Positions 1 to 7,971 of a stretch of DNA of 28,145 nt are shown here, piece by piece. The translations under genes and the position numbers were made by a program. Within the stretch, counting starts at the first letter, position 1; each line of letters begins with the position of its first letter. Source of the stretch: DASUAO01 sp035763745 (GTDB taxonomy: Bacteria > Actinomycetota > Acidimicrobiia > IMCC26256 > PALSA-555); assembly GCA_035763745.1 (NCBI GenBank), contig DASUAO010000013.1:1-28145 (forward strand), read 5' to 3'. The notes under the pieces are model-generated. The model was not told where the DNA came from and made no database searches. It saw only the letters and a program-made list of their open reading frames with translations.

Positions 1-1
1 C

Positions 2-91
2 CCCTACCGGCTCGTCGGCAACGCCGAGGAACCCGACGGCCTGCGCCTCGTCCACCGCGACGACCAGGCCCGCGACGGCCCCGCACCCTGA
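2..91 (+). CDS. C-terminal end of an unidentified protein (partial)
   Basis: The last 29 codons and TGA stop (89-91) of a gene entering from the left. The tail reads PYRLVGNAEEPDGLRLVHRD and ends DGPAP. Almost every third base is G or C, as in the certain genes here, which is why I take it as coding rather than chance. It is too short to assign a family. It converges on the broken lipase gene, and a perfect inverted repeat begins inside its stop region, which fits a gene end. Confidence 0.5.
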   Translation, partial: PYRLVGNAEEPDGLRLVHRDDQARDGPAP

Positions 92-110
92 GTCGGGCGG
101 AGCAGGGTGC
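83..110. terminator. Hairpin at the stop of the left-edge gene
   Basis: GCACCCTG (83-90) and CAGGGTGC (103-110) form a perfect 8-bp stem around a 12-nt loop, starting within the TGA at 89-91. There is no T-tract, which is common for actinobacterial terminators. It lies between convergent genes and could act in both directions. Confidence 0.45.
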
Positions 111-111
111 G

Positions 112-543
112 ATGGGAGCGACCGGCGGCACGGTGCCGCACGTGCTCACCAGGGGTACGCCGGCGAACCGCTGCTGGAGCCAGGTGAACACCAGCGGCGC
201 GGACGCGAAGCGCGCCTTCCTCGAGATCGACGAGCCCCTACGCGATGCGCTCGCTGCGGTAGAGGACCCGCCACACGACCGCGCCGGCAGGCAGCGCGCC
301 CGTCGACCCCTCGTGGAGCCGCTCACGGCGGAGCACGTCGCCGGGACTCGCGTCCTCCCAGCCATCCGGGGCGACGTACAACGGCGCCAGCGTCCGCTGA
401 GGCTCCTGCGTCTGCTCCTCGTCGACGAGCGACTTCACGACGACGAAGCCGACCAGACCCAGCGCGAGCACGAGCACCGTGACGACGAGGCCCACGAGGT
501 AGTTGCGGACGCGGCGGCGCCGCGGCCGCTCGACGAGCGTCAT
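112..543 (-). pseudogene. Secretory lipase (LIP family) with internal deletion and frameshift
   Basis: The intact reading frame runs from ATG 543 to TAG 238 (101 residues). It has an Arg-rich start, one membrane/signal segment (about residues 15-37) and then PGDVLRRERL...GAVVWRVLYRSERIA, which matches the start of the secretory triacylglycerol lipase family (normally about 400 residues). Directly after the TAG, in the next frame (237 to about 112), the sequence encodes APLVFTWLQQRFAGVPLVST followed by CGTVPPVAPIAP, which looks like the C-terminal tail of the same family. The alpha/beta-hydrolase core with the GxSxG serine is absent. I read this as one lipase gene that lost its middle, leaving an inactive remnant; an assembly collapse would look the same. 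It lies 45 bp downstream of the 428-residue membrane protein on the same strand and has no clear ribosome-binding site. The family assignment is from recognition, not a search. Confidence 0.6.
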
Positions 544-588
544 CGGAGCGGCCCGGGGATCAGGAGCGAGGTGGGGCCGGCGTGCGGG

Positions 589-1875
589 TCAGCGCGCGAC
601 CGTGGCGCCCAGTTCGGGATGCTCACCGCTGAAGACACCCCACGGGCTCTCCCACCCGGGGACCGTCCACGTGTGGTTCATCCACGCGTTCGAGCCGTCG
701 CCCTTGGTGCCGCCCGCGGCCTCGCACCGCTCTTTCGACCACTTCTCGGGGCCGATGACGAGACCGTTCTTGATGCAGAGCCCGATGTGCTGGTGCCACG
801 GGTCGTTCGGTCCGGCGAAGCCCTCCGGCGGGGTGCCGTCGGACTTGAGGACGTAGTAGCTCAGCCCGACGACGCGGGCGTCCGGCCCGTCGCCGTCGTA
901 CAGCAGCATCTCCGGCGCCGTGGGATCGAACGTGCCGTCGACGAAGCTGAACTTCATGTAGTGCGCGCCGATGCACGGCAGGTACGTCGTGACGGCCCGG
1001 TATCCGGCGGCCTCGGCGTCGGCGACCGTCGGGAGGGCGAGCGCGGCGTCGCGCGAGATCGCCAGCTCCGTGCCGAGCTGCGAACGGGTCGCGGCGTCCT
1101 CGATGGGGTACCAGATCGTGGGGCCGCGATGGCCGTGGCCACCCGCGGCCTGGCCCTCGGAGACCTCGGGGTTCGCCTGCTCGCACGGCGAGTTGCCGTT
1201 CGCGGTCTCGATGCCGGGACTGTCGGAGTCGCCGGTCGCGGTCGCGTGATCGTCGTCGTGGCCCGCCGCGGCCTCGTGTGTCGCGCCGCCTGCGCCGACG
1301 GGGGTCACGTCCGTCGCCGCGTGGTCGCCGCCCGGATGGCCGGCCGCCGCTCCGCTCCCGTGGTGGCGCTCGCCCGCGATGGCCGGGACGAGCGACATCG
1401 TCGAGAGCACGACGACGATCACGACCAGCGCACCGAGCCCGGGCAGCGCAAAGGCCGAGGGAAGCGTCCGCCGGAGCACGAAGCCCGACAGGACCGCCAC
1501 GGATCCGGCGAGCACGAGCACCTCGAACGAGGTCGCAAGGACATCGGCGAACTCGGCGGGCTCGGCACTCCACGCACTGGGCCCGAACGGGACCCCCCAG
1601 ATCCGCGAGACGACCCAGGAGACGATGATCGCCGCGCTCAGGCCGGCACCGAACCACACGACCAGCCGCGACGGGCGCAGCAAGATCGCGAGCGCGAACG
1701 TGATCTGCAGCCAGGCCGCCACCGCGAAGAACATGCCGTGCGCCGTGCCGTGGTCGAAGTGCTCACCCATGACACCGAAATGGACAAATGCCGCGCCGAC
1801 GGAGAGTGCGGCGAGCAACCAGCGGACGGTCGGGTCGAGCTCGCGAACGGGATCGGGGCGCGCAGCAGCGTCCAT
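589..1875 (-). CDS. Five-helix membrane protein with His-rich linker and extracytoplasmic His/Cys domain
   Basis: 428 residues from ATG 1875, preceded by GGAGG at a good distance. Five hydrophobic helices (about residues 18-38, 47-67, 70-96, 109-134, 143-167) are followed by a flexible His/Asp/Gly-rich linker (170-215, about ten His, including GHDDDH) and a soluble domain (250-428). That domain contains LPCIGAHYM (299-307), DPWHQHIGLC (358-367), a Cys at 384 and NHTWTVPGWESPWGVF (400-415). The histidines and cysteines suggest metal binding outside the cell, possibly copper or zinc, but no metal or reaction can be named. I do not recognise a characterised family. The upstream PIG-L gene ends 70 bp before it on the same strand, and a TACACT box at 1900-1905 suggests its own promoter. 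Confidence 0.8.
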   Translation of the reverse strand: MDAAARPDPVRELDPTVRWLLAALSVGAAFVHFGVMGEHFDHGTAHGMFFAVAAWLQITFALAILLRPSRLVVWFGAGLSAAIIVSWVVSRIWGVPFGPSAWSAEPAEFADVLATSFEVLVLAGSVAVLSGFVLRRTLPSAFALPGLGALVVIVVVLSTMSLVPAIAGERHHGSGAAAGHPGGDHAATDVTPVGAGGATHEAAAGHDDDHATATGDSDSPGIETANGNSPCEQANPEVSEGQAAGGHGHRGPTIWYPIEDAATRSQLGTELAISRDAALALPTVADAEAAGYRAVTTYLPCIGAHYMKFSFVDGTFDPTAPEMLLYDGDGPDARVVGLSYYVLKSDGTPPEGFAGPNDPWHQHIGLCIKNGLVIGPEKWSKERCEAAGGTKGDGSNAWMNHTWTVPGWESPWGVFSGEHPELGATVAR

Positions 1876-1899
1876 GGAAACCTCCAGAAGTTGCTGCGC

Positions 1900-1905
1900 A
1901 GTGTA
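1900..1905 (-). promoter_or_regulatory. -10 box (TACACT) for the His-rich membrane protein
   Basis: TACACT on the minus strand, 24 nt before ATG 1875. A start of transcription 6-8 nt later would leave a leader of about 17 nt that contains GGAGG (complement of 1881-1885). No clear -35 box is visible. Confidence 0.4.
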
Positions 1906-1945
1906 GGCGAGACCCGGCGCAGGCGATCCGCGGACGCGTCCGAGG

Positions 1946-2728
1946 TCAGTCCGAGGCGATGATGGCTTCCCAGCCCGCCGGTGGCGGCGCCAGGCGCCAC
2001 AGCTGCTCGGGCGCGGGCGCGGCGAGCTTCGCACCCACCTGCCACTCGGCCTCCAACGCGAGGAGCTGCGACGGGTAGCACTGCACGGCGCGCATCTTGC
2101 GCGCGTGGTCGACGGCGACCGGGATCGCGGCGGGGGTCGGCCACAACCCGGCGCGGAACAACCGGGAGATCCGCCAGGCCAGCAGGCCGGGGATGTGCTT
2201 GTACCCCATGTCCTCGTAGCAGAACCAGGCCGGCTCGGGCATCCGCGCCCGCAGCAGCATGCACGCGTCGTGGGTCGCGTCGTGGTCGGGGTTGGCGAGC
2301 CCGAACGGGACGACGACCGCAGTCGGTTCGAGTGCGCGGACGGTCGCCTCGAGCTGGTCCACGACCTCGGCGCCGCCCACCCACTCGGCCCGGTCGAGGT
2401 AGGCGTGCTCGACGAAGTCGAGCCAGACCGGGGTTGCGTCGAGCACCTCCATCGCGGCTGCGTCCTCGGCACGCCGGGCCACGTGGACCTCGTCGCCGAC
2501 TCCGAACCCGCAGAGCGCGTCCCAGTGGCCCATCGGCGTCGGATATGCGCGGGGACTCCCCGCGAACACGGTCACCACGTGGGTACCCGGGTGCGCGGCC
2601 AGGAGGTACGAGCACCCGAGCACCGCATCGTCGAGGTGCGGGGACACGACGACGATCCGCGCGCGCTCGGCGTCGTCGACCAGTCCCCACTCGCGCATCT
2701 CCGCGACCGCCGCGGGTGCATCGCTCAT
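1946..2728 (-). CDS. PIG-L (LmbE-like) family deacetylase
   Basis: 260 residues, starting at ATG 2728. The zinc-hydrolase signature SPHLDDAVLG (29-38) supplies His31 and the Asp pair, and NPDHDATHDA (146-155) supplies the second histidine group. PIG-L enzymes remove N-acetyl groups from sugars such as GlcNAc-inositol, antibiotic precursors and mycothiol conjugates. The HLDDA variant and overall sequence do not match MshB or Mca (which have AHPDDE), so I would not call it a mycothiol enzyme even though the host appears to make mycothiol. It is divergent from the aldo/keto reductase (47 bp between starts). The ribosome-binding site is weak. Substrate unknown. Confidence 0.85.
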   Translation of the reverse strand: MSDAPAAVAEMREWGLVDDAERARIVVVSPHLDDAVLGCSYLLAAHPGTHVVTVFAGSPRAYPTPMGHWDALCGFGVGDEVHVARRAEDAAAMEVLDATPVWLDFVEHAYLDRAEWVGGAEVVDQLEATVRALEPTAVVVPFGLANPDHDATHDACMLLRARMPEPAWFCYEDMGYKHIPGLLAWRISRLFRAGLWPTPAAIPVAVDHARKMRAVQCYPSQLLALEAEWQVGAKLAAPAPEQLWRLAPPPAGWEAIIASD

Positions 2729-2762
2729 GGGAGCAGCATCGCAGACCACGCCGCCGCGGCGG

Positions 2763-2768
2763 TAGCGT
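2763..2768 (+). promoter_or_regulatory. -10 box (TAGCGT) 7 nt before the AKR start: leaderless
   Basis: TAGCGT followed by 7 nt and ATG 2776; no Shine-Dalgarno sequence. The expected transcription start coincides with the start codon. Confidence 0.5.
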
Positions 2769-2775
2769 CCGGGCC

Positions 2776-3771
2776 ATGCAGCGACGAGCGCTCGGGCCGA
2801 CGGGGATCGACATCGCGCCGCTGTGCCTCGGGGTGATGAACTTCGGCGATCCGACCGATCCGACGGAGTCGGCCCGCATCGTCGATGCCGCGCTCGACGC
2901 GGGGATCGACATGATCGACGTGGCCGACGTCTACGCCGGCGGCGAGAGCGAGTGCATCCTCGGCGACATCCTCGCCGCGAACGGTCGGCGCGACGACGTC
3001 GTCCTCGCGACCAAGGTCGGCATGCCCCGCGCCAAGGGCGACCCCGGCCAGTGGCACCGCCGGGAGCACATCGTCGCCTCGTGCGAGCAGTCGCTCCGGA
3101 GCCTCCGCACCGACCACATCGACCTCTACCAGCTGCATCGACCGTCTGCGATCGTCCCCCAGGAGGAGACGCTGGCGGCGTTCGCGGAGCTCGTGGAGTC
3201 CGGAAAGGTCCGACACGTCGGGTGCTCGACGCATCCGGCCTGGATGGTGATGGAAGCGCTCGCCGCGGCCGAGCGCGATGGGCTCCCCGCCTACGTGAGC
3301 GAACAGCCGCCGTACAACCTCGTCGACCGCCGCATCGAGAACGAGCTGCTCCCGCTCTGTCGGAAGTACGGGCTCGCCGTGCTCCCCTGGTCGCCGCTCG
3401 GCGGCGGCATCCTCGCCGGCCGCTACGCCGACGGCATCCCCGACGACTCACGGGCGAAGCGGCGACCGCAAGTGATGGACCGAGTCACGTCGACAGCCGT
3501 CGACGTGGCCCGTGCGGTCGCAGCGCTCGCGGCGGACCGCGACCTGAGCCCGACGCAGCTGGCGCTCCTCTGGGTCAAGGATCAACCGGGGATCACCGCA
3601 CCGATCATCGGGCCCCGCACGCTCGACCAGCTGCTCGACGCCGTCGCCGTGCTCGACCTCGAGCTCGACGACGACGCCCGAGCGGCCTGCGACGAGCTCG
3701 TGCACCCCGGCAACGCCGTCGCCGACTTCCACAACACGACGGGCTGGACCAAGGCGCGGGTCGTGCACTGA
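2776..3771 (+). CDS. Aldo/keto reductase
   Basis: 331 residues, the usual length for the family. The catalytic tetrad is visible: Asp48 and Tyr53 (in IDVADVY), Lys80 (ATKVG) and His121 (LYQLHRP). The cofactor-binding end is present as APIIGPRTLDQL near the C-terminus. Such enzymes reduce aldehydes, ketones or sugars with NADPH in the cytoplasm; this one looks like the YajO/Tas-type oxidoreductases, with no specific substrate inferable. The start at ATG 2776 is chosen because the N-terminal MQRRALGPTGIDIAPLCLG is the typical beta-hairpin start and a -10 box sits 7 nt upstream. The next gene, a UspA protein, follows 41 bp later with its own -10 box. Confidence 0.92.
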   Translation: MQRRALGPTGIDIAPLCLGVMNFGDPTDPTESARIVDAALDAGIDMIDVADVYAGGESECILGDILAANGRRDDVVLATKVGMPRAKGDPGQWHRREHIVASCEQSLRSLRTDHIDLYQLHRPSAIVPQEETLAAFAELVESGKVRHVGCSTHPAWMVMEALAAAERDGLPAYVSEQPPYNLVDRRIENELLPLCRKYGLAVLPWSPLGGGILAGRYADGIPDDSRAKRRPQVMDRVTSTAVDVARAVAALAADRDLSPTQLALLWVKDQPGITAPIIGPRTLDQLLDAVAVLDLELDDDARAACDELVHPGNAVADFHNTTGWTKARVVH

Positions 3772-3800
3772 CGAGCCGCGACTCGCGGCGCCCGAGCCGG

Positions 3801-3806
3801 TAGATT
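3801..3806 (+). promoter_or_regulatory. -10 box (TAGATT) 6 nt before the first UspA start: leaderless
   Basis: TAGATT, then 6 nt, then GTG 3813. No ribosome-binding site in the gap, so the mRNA probably begins at or next to GTG. Confidence 0.55.
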
Positions 3807-3812
3807 CCGCGC

Positions 3813-4217
3813 GTGGCCCAGGAGCCGAAGTACGCGACCATCGTCGTCGGTACCGACGGATCCGCGCGTGCCGAACGGGCCGTCGAGCAGGCCGCCACGC
3901 TCGCCCAGGCCTATGACTCGACGCTGCACGTGGTGCACGCGTACCAGGGGACACAAGGGCCCGTCGTACGCCGCGCGAAGCAGATCGCCGACCGCATGCA
4001 GGACGCTCTCGCTGGACGCGGCATCGACGTGCAGACCCACGCGATGCTCGGACACCCGGCCGATGCCGTCGTCGACCTCGCGTTCACCTGCGATGCAGAC
4101 CTGATCGTGGTGGGCAACCGCGGGATGACCGGTCGCGGTCGGATCCTGGGGAGCGTCCCGAACGCGATCGCGCACAGCGCCCACTGCGCCGTACTCATCG
4201 TCCCCACGAACGACTGA
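3813..4217 (+). CDS. Universal stress protein, UspA family (first of a pair)
   Basis: 134 residues, a single Usp domain with a GTG start. The N-terminal strand IVVGTDGSARAERAVEQAA carries the nucleotide-contacting Asp, and the ATP-loop region reads VVGNRGMTGRGRILGSVPN (G-2x-G-8x-GS, one residue shorter than the classic G-2x-G-9x-G(S/T)). Usp proteins bind ATP or AMP and act in stress and stationary phase. It starts a tight run: its TGA is only 4 nt before the ATG of the second Usp gene, so the two are probably co-transcribed and may form a heterodimer (inference). Confidence 0.92.
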   Translation: MAQEPKYATIVVGTDGSARAERAVEQAATLAQAYDSTLHVVHAYQGTQGPVVRRAKQIADRMQDALAGRGIDVQTHAMLGHPADAVVDLAFTCDADLIVVGNRGMTGRGRILGSVPNAIAHSAHCAVLIVPTND

Positions 4218-4221
4218 GTCG

Positions 4222-4593
4222 ATGTTCTCGGAGATCGTCGTCGGGACCAATGGGTCCGAGCGATCGGCGATCGCGGTCGCACACGCAGCGACACTGGCCC
4301 GGACCTCAGGCGCGCGCCTGCATCTCGTCACCGCGACGAAGGCCCCGGGCACCGTCTCCGGGCTCGAGGAGCAGGCCGCAGCGGCCCGCGAGAAGGGTGT
4401 CGAGGCCGAGACGCACCAGGCCGTGGGGAACCCGGTCACGGTCGTCCTCGATGTCGCGCAACGGGTGGACGCCGACCTCATCGTGGTCGGCAACCGCGGG
4501 ATGGTCGGGAGCCGGCGCCTGCTGGGGAGCGTCCCCAACTCGCTGGCCCACCACGCGCGGTGCGCGGTGATGATCGTCCCCACCGGGTCGTGA
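4222..4593 (+). CDS. Universal stress protein, UspA family (second of a pair)
   Basis: 123 residues, beginning MFSEIVVGTNGSERSAIAVA and carrying VVGNRGMVGSRRLLGSVPN in the nucleotide-binding loop. It starts 4 nt after the first Usp gene ends and its TGA (4591-4593) overlaps the GTG start of the FAD oxidoreductase as GTGA. This arrangement predicts a three-gene operon read from the leaderless promoter at 3801. The two Usp copies are clearly related but divergent in the middle (YQGTQGPVV against TKAPGTVSG), so this is an old duplication. Confidence 0.92.
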   Translation: MFSEIVVGTNGSERSAIAVAHAATLARTSGARLHLVTATKAPGTVSGLEEQAAAAREKGVEAETHQAVGNPVTVVLDVAQRVDADLIVVGNRGMVGSRRLLGSVPNSLAHHARCAVMIVPTGS

Positions 4594-5993
4594 TCCCGAC
4601 GACCCGGCCACCGCGCGTCGACGACGCCGACGCCCGCTGCTACTGGACCGACGCGACACCGTTCCCCGAGCCCATGGCACCACCTCCGGCTCGAGGTGAG
4701 TGCGACCTCGCGATCGTCGGCGCCGGCTACACGGGCCTGTGGGCCGCGCTCCAGGCCGTCGAGCGCGATCCCGATCGCCATGTCGTCGTCCTCGAGGCCG
4801 AGCAGGCCGGGTTCGGCGCCTCCACCCGCAACGGCGGGTTCATCGACTCGTCGCTGACGCACGGCGTCGAGCACGGGCGTCTCCGGTTCCCCGACGAGCA
4901 CGACCGACTCGTCGATCTCGGTCGCGAGAACTGGGACGGCCTGCTCGCCGACCTCGACCGGTACGGGATCGACGCCGGCGTCGAGATCACCGGCCAGCTC
5001 TCGGTCGCGACGGAGCCGTACCAGCTCGAGGGGCTCGACGAGTACGCCGCGCTGCTCCGCGAGCACGGCGAGACCGCGGAGGTGCTCGACGCCGCCGCGA
5101 CCCGCGCCGAGATCGAGTCACCCACGTTCCTCGGCAGTCTCTGGCAACGGACCTCCACCGGGGTGTGCGACCCGGCCCGACTCGTGTTCGGGCTCCGCGA
5201 CGCGGCCGTCCGGGGCGGGGTCACGCTCCACGAGCGCGCACCCGTCACCGCGCTGCACACGAACGGTGCCGGCGTCCGACTCGAGGGTCCGTGGGGACGA
5301 TTGCGCGCCTCGAAGGTGCTCCTCGCGACGAACGGGTTCCCACCGCTCGTTCGTTCGATCCGGCGGACCGTGGTCCCGGTCTACGACTACGTCCTCGTCA
5401 CCGAGCCGCTCGACGCCGCAAGGCGCGGTGCCGTCGGATGGGACGCGCGCCAGGGCCTCACGGACTCGGGAAACCGCTTCCACTACTCGAGGCTGACCGC
5501 CGACGACCGGATCCTCTGGGGTGGCTACGACGCGATCTACCACTTCGGGTCGAAAGTCGCGCCGCACCTGGAGGAGCGTCCAGCCACGTTCGCGCTGCTG
5601 GCGCGTCAGTTCGCGGAGACGTTCCCAGCCCTGGAGGGGATCCGGTTCACGCATCGGTGGGCCGGCGTGATCGACACGTCGTCGCGGTTCGCAGTGAGCT
5701 TCGGGACGTCGCACCGGGGGCGCGTCGCGTACGCGGTCGGGTACACGGGCCTCGGCGTCGTCGCGAGTCGATTCGGCGCCCGCGTCGCCCTCGACCGCCT
5801 CGACGACCCGGACTCGCGGCTGACCCGGATGCGCTTCGTGCGCGAGCGTCCGTTCCCGTTCCCGCCGGAGCCCTTCCGGTGGATCGGCGTCACGCTCACG
5901 AGACGGGCGCTCGCGCGCGCCGACCGACGACAGGGGCGGCGGGGACCCTGGCTCCGGCTGCTCGATCGGTTCGGGATCGGCTTCGACAGCTGA
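4590..5993 (+). CDS. FAD-dependent amine oxidase-type protein (DAO/PuuB-like)
   Basis: 467 residues. I place the start at GTG 4590, which overlaps the preceding stop by 4 nt (GTGA); an in-frame ATG at 4560 would lie inside the Usp gene. The FAD Rossmann motif VGAGYTGLWAAL occupies about 43-54, followed by the second dinucleotide strand ending VVLEAEQ and the STRNGGFI loop seen in gamma-glutamylputrescine oxidase (PuuB) and related DAO-fold oxidases. The C-terminal GYTGLGVVASRFGA is the second FAD contact. Family members oxidise secondary or primary amines with O2. A class III aminotransferase two genes downstream would fit amine or polyamine breakdown, but the substrate is not readable from the sequence. 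Confidence 0.88.
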   Translation: MIPTTRPPRVDDADARCYWTDATPFPEPMAPPPARGECDLAIVGAGYTGLWAALQAVERDPDRHVVVLEAEQAGFGASTRNGGFIDSSLTHGVEHGRLRFPDEHDRLVDLGRENWDGLLADLDRYGIDAGVEITGQLSVATEPYQLEGLDEYAALLREHGETAEVLDAAATRAEIESPTFLGSLWQRTSTGVCDPARLVFGLRDAAVRGGVTLHERAPVTALHTNGAGVRLEGPWGRLRASKVLLATNGFPPLVRSIRRTVVPVYDYVLVTEPLDAARRGAVGWDARQGLTDSGNRFHYSRLTADDRILWGGYDAIYHFGSKVAPHLEERPATFALLARQFAETFPALEGIRFTHRWAGVIDTSSRFAVSFGTSHRGRVAYAVGYTGLGVVASRFGARVALDRLDDPDSRLTRMRFVRERPFPFPPEPFRWIGVTLTRRALARADRRQGRRGPWLRLLDRFGIGFDS

Positions 5994-5995
5994 CC

Positions 5996-6001
5996 TACGG
6001 T
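5996..6001 (+). promoter_or_regulatory. -10 box (TACGGT) 6 nt before the HD-protein start: leaderless
   Basis: TACGGT immediately after the stop of the FAD enzyme, 6 nt before GTG 6008. It supports GTG 6008 as the start and an independent leaderless promoter. Confidence 0.5.
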
Positions 6002-6007
6002 GGCCCC

Positions 6008-6643
6008 GTGGCCACACCGGCAGCGGACCCCGCAGCGCTCCCCACGGCCGTTCTCACCGCTCGGTTCTCGGAGGCAGTCCGCTGGGCGTCACACCTGCAC
6101 GCCGACCAGTGCCGCAAGGGCACGCAGATCCCGTACGTCGCTCACCTCTTCGCCGTTGCTTCGCTCGTGCTCGAGGACGGGGGAGTCGAGGAGGAGGCCA
6201 TCGCCGGCGTCCTCCACGACGTGATCGAGGACTGCGGCGCGTCGGCCGCCGAGATCCGAGCACGGTTCGGCGGCACCGTCGCCGAGATCGTCGTGGCGTG
6301 CACCGACGACGGTGGTGCACGCGACGCCACCGACTGGAAGCACCGGAAGCAGACGTATCTCGAGCATCTCGAGCGCGACGACCTGCCTCCGGGCGCGCTC
6401 CGGGTGAGCGCGGCCGACAAGCTCCACAACGCGCGGTCGATCCTGTCCGACCTGCACGAGCACGGCGGGGGCACGTGGGATCGCTTCAATGCCGGTGCTG
6501 ACGACCAGCGCTGGTATTACACCGAGCTCGTGCGGGTGCTCACTGCCCGCCACGATTCGGTCGTCACACGCGAGCTGGCGCGAGTGGTCGACGAGCTCAC
6601 GGCCTGGATCGAGGCGGCGGCCGAAGCAACCACCCCCGTCTGA
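6008..6643 (+). CDS. HD-domain (p)ppGpp hydrolase-like protein (small alarmone hydrolase)
   Basis: 211 residues from GTG 6008. The domain is the RelA/SpoT-type HD fold: QCRKGTQIPYVAHL at 34-47, HDVIED at 70-75, ADKLHNARS at 136-144. The metal and catalytic residues His46, His70-Asp71, Glu74-Asp75, Asp137 and Asn141 have the same spacing as His53, His77-Asp78, Glu81-Asp82, Asp144 and Asn148 of Rel from Streptococcus (from memory). There is no synthetase, TGS or ACT domain, so it should only degrade alarmones, like Mesh1-type proteins. It lies between the FAD enzyme and the aminotransferase and has its own leaderless promoter, so it need not share their function. Related HD proteins of other substrate are possible. 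Confidence 0.85.
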   Translation: MATPAADPAALPTAVLTARFSEAVRWASHLHADQCRKGTQIPYVAHLFAVASLVLEDGGVEEEAIAGVLHDVIEDCGASAAEIRARFGGTVAEIVVACTDDGGARDATDWKHRKQTYLEHLERDDLPPGALRVSAADKLHNARSILSDLHEHGGGTWDRFNAGADDQRWYYTELVRVLTARHDSVVTRELARVVDELTAWIEAAAEATTPV

Positions 6644-6649
6644 TCCTCG

Positions 6650-6655
6650 TAGCAT
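6650..6655 (+). promoter_or_regulatory. -10 box (TAGCAT) for the aminotransferase; leadered
   Basis: TAGCAT lies 27 nt before ATG 6683, giving a predicted leader of about 20 nt with GGAGG at 6674-6678. This gene is a useful contrast with the leaderless neighbours: where the -10 box is farther away, a strong ribosome-binding site is present. Confidence 0.45.
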
Positions 6656-6682
6656 CGCGCCACCGACTCTTCCGGAGGCACG

Positions 6683-7897
6683 ATGACGCTGAACGCATTC
6701 CTGCACCCGTTCTGTCGCCCGACACGCGACTCGTTCGTCACGATCGTCCGCGGCGAGGGCGCTCGGATCTGGGACGACGTCGGCAACGAGTACATCGACG
6801 GCATGGCGAGCCTGTGGTGCGTGAACGTGGGGCACGGGCGTCGCGAGATCATCGACGCAGTCGCCGAGCAGATGCGCGCGATCGCCTGCTACCACACGTT
6901 CGAGCCGTTCACGAACGAGCCGGCCGAGCGGATCGCCGCCGAGATCGCCGACGTCGCCCCCGTGCCGAAGAGCCGGGTGTTCCTCACCACGTCGGGGTCC
7001 GAGGCCGTGGACTCCGCGATCAAGCTCGCACGGCTGGCGCACGTCCGCGCCGGGCGCCCGGAGCGCACGCTCGTGCTCAGCCGCACCCGCGGCTACCACG
7101 GCGTCACCTTCGGCGGCATGGCCGCGCAGGGACTCCCACCCAACCAGGAGGGCTTCGGCCCTCACGTCGAGGGATTCGAGAACCTCCCCGCCGACGACAT
7201 CGAGGCGTGGTCGACGTTCATGGCGGAGCACGGCGACCGCGTGGCAGCCGTGCTCGTGGAGCCGGTCCAGGGCGCGGGCGGCGTGTACCCACCACCGGAC
7301 GGGTTCCTCGAGGGGCTCCGTCGGCTCTGCGACCAGCACGGCGCATACCTGATCTTCGACGAGGTGATCTGCGCGTTCGGCCGGCTCGGCGAATGGTTCG
7401 GCGCGACCGCCTTCGGCGTGACGCCCGACCTCATCACGTTCGCGAAGGGCGTCAGCTCGGGATATGTACCTCTCGGCGGAGTGGTCCTCGCGCCCGTCGT
7501 ACACGAGCCACTCGAGACCGACGACACGTACGTGCTGCGTCACGGCCACACCTACTCGGGCCATCCGACCTGCGCCACGGCAGCTCTCGCGAACCTCGCG
7601 GTCCTGCGCGGCGACGAGCTCCTGGCGCGCGCGCCGATCGTCGGCGCTCGCCTCGCCGAGGGTTTCCGTTCGCTCGAGCACGACGGCGTGGTCACCGAGG
7701 TTCGGGGTGCGGGAGCGGTCTGGGCGACGGGGCTCCCCACCGGGCGCGACGCAGCCCAGGTGCGGGACCATATGCTCGCCGACGGCGTGATCTGCAGACC
7801 GATCGGTGCGGACACGCTCGCGTTCTGCCCGCCTCTGGTCATCAGCGATGCCGACATCGACCGAATCGTCGACGCATTGGCGCGCGCGCTGCGGTGA
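6683..7897 (+). CDS. Class III (omega) aminotransferase, PLP-dependent
   Basis: 404 residues with a clear GGAGG ribosome-binding site. Family landmarks: TTSGSEAVDSAIKLAR (102-117) for phosphate binding, YHGVTFGGMAAQG (138-150), IFDEVICAFGRLG (224-236) with the pyridine-nitrogen Asp226, and ITFAKGVSSGYVPLGG (251-266) with the Schiff-base Lys255. These enzymes move amino groups from omega-amino acids, diamines or taurine-like compounds to pyruvate or 2-oxoglutarate. The nearby PuuB-like FAD enzyme suggests amine catabolism. The start fits the typical N-terminus, including the substrate-side SLWCVNVGHG. Confidence 0.93.
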   Translation: MTLNAFLHPFCRPTRDSFVTIVRGEGARIWDDVGNEYIDGMASLWCVNVGHGRREIIDAVAEQMRAIACYHTFEPFTNEPAERIAAEIADVAPVPKSRVFLTTSGSEAVDSAIKLARLAHVRAGRPERTLVLSRTRGYHGVTFGGMAAQGLPPNQEGFGPHVEGFENLPADDIEAWSTFMAEHGDRVAAVLVEPVQGAGGVYPPPDGFLEGLRRLCDQHGAYLIFDEVICAFGRLGEWFGATAFGVTPDLITFAKGVSSGYVPLGGVVLAPVVHEPLETDDTYVLRHGHTYSGHPTCATAALANLAVLRGDELLARAPIVGARLAEGFRSLEHDGVVTEVRGAGAVWATGLPTGRDAAQVRDHMLADGVICRPIGADTLAFCPPLVISDADIDRIVDALARALR

Positions 7898-7971
7898 CGG
7901 CAGAATCGACGGTGCATCGACGTGTCGGAGGACTCCGGCGACCGATCTGTTCGACGACCAGGAGGACACCA

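Noticed and set aside
112..1962. 616-codon open frame on the plus strand
   Set aside because: Antisense to the lipase remnant and the His-rich membrane protein. It has no recognisable domain and no start signal.
1946..2728. MshB or Mca of mycothiol metabolism
   Set aside because: The PIG-L signature is HLDDA instead of HPDDE and the rest of the protein does not resemble either enzyme, so a general deacetylase call is safer.
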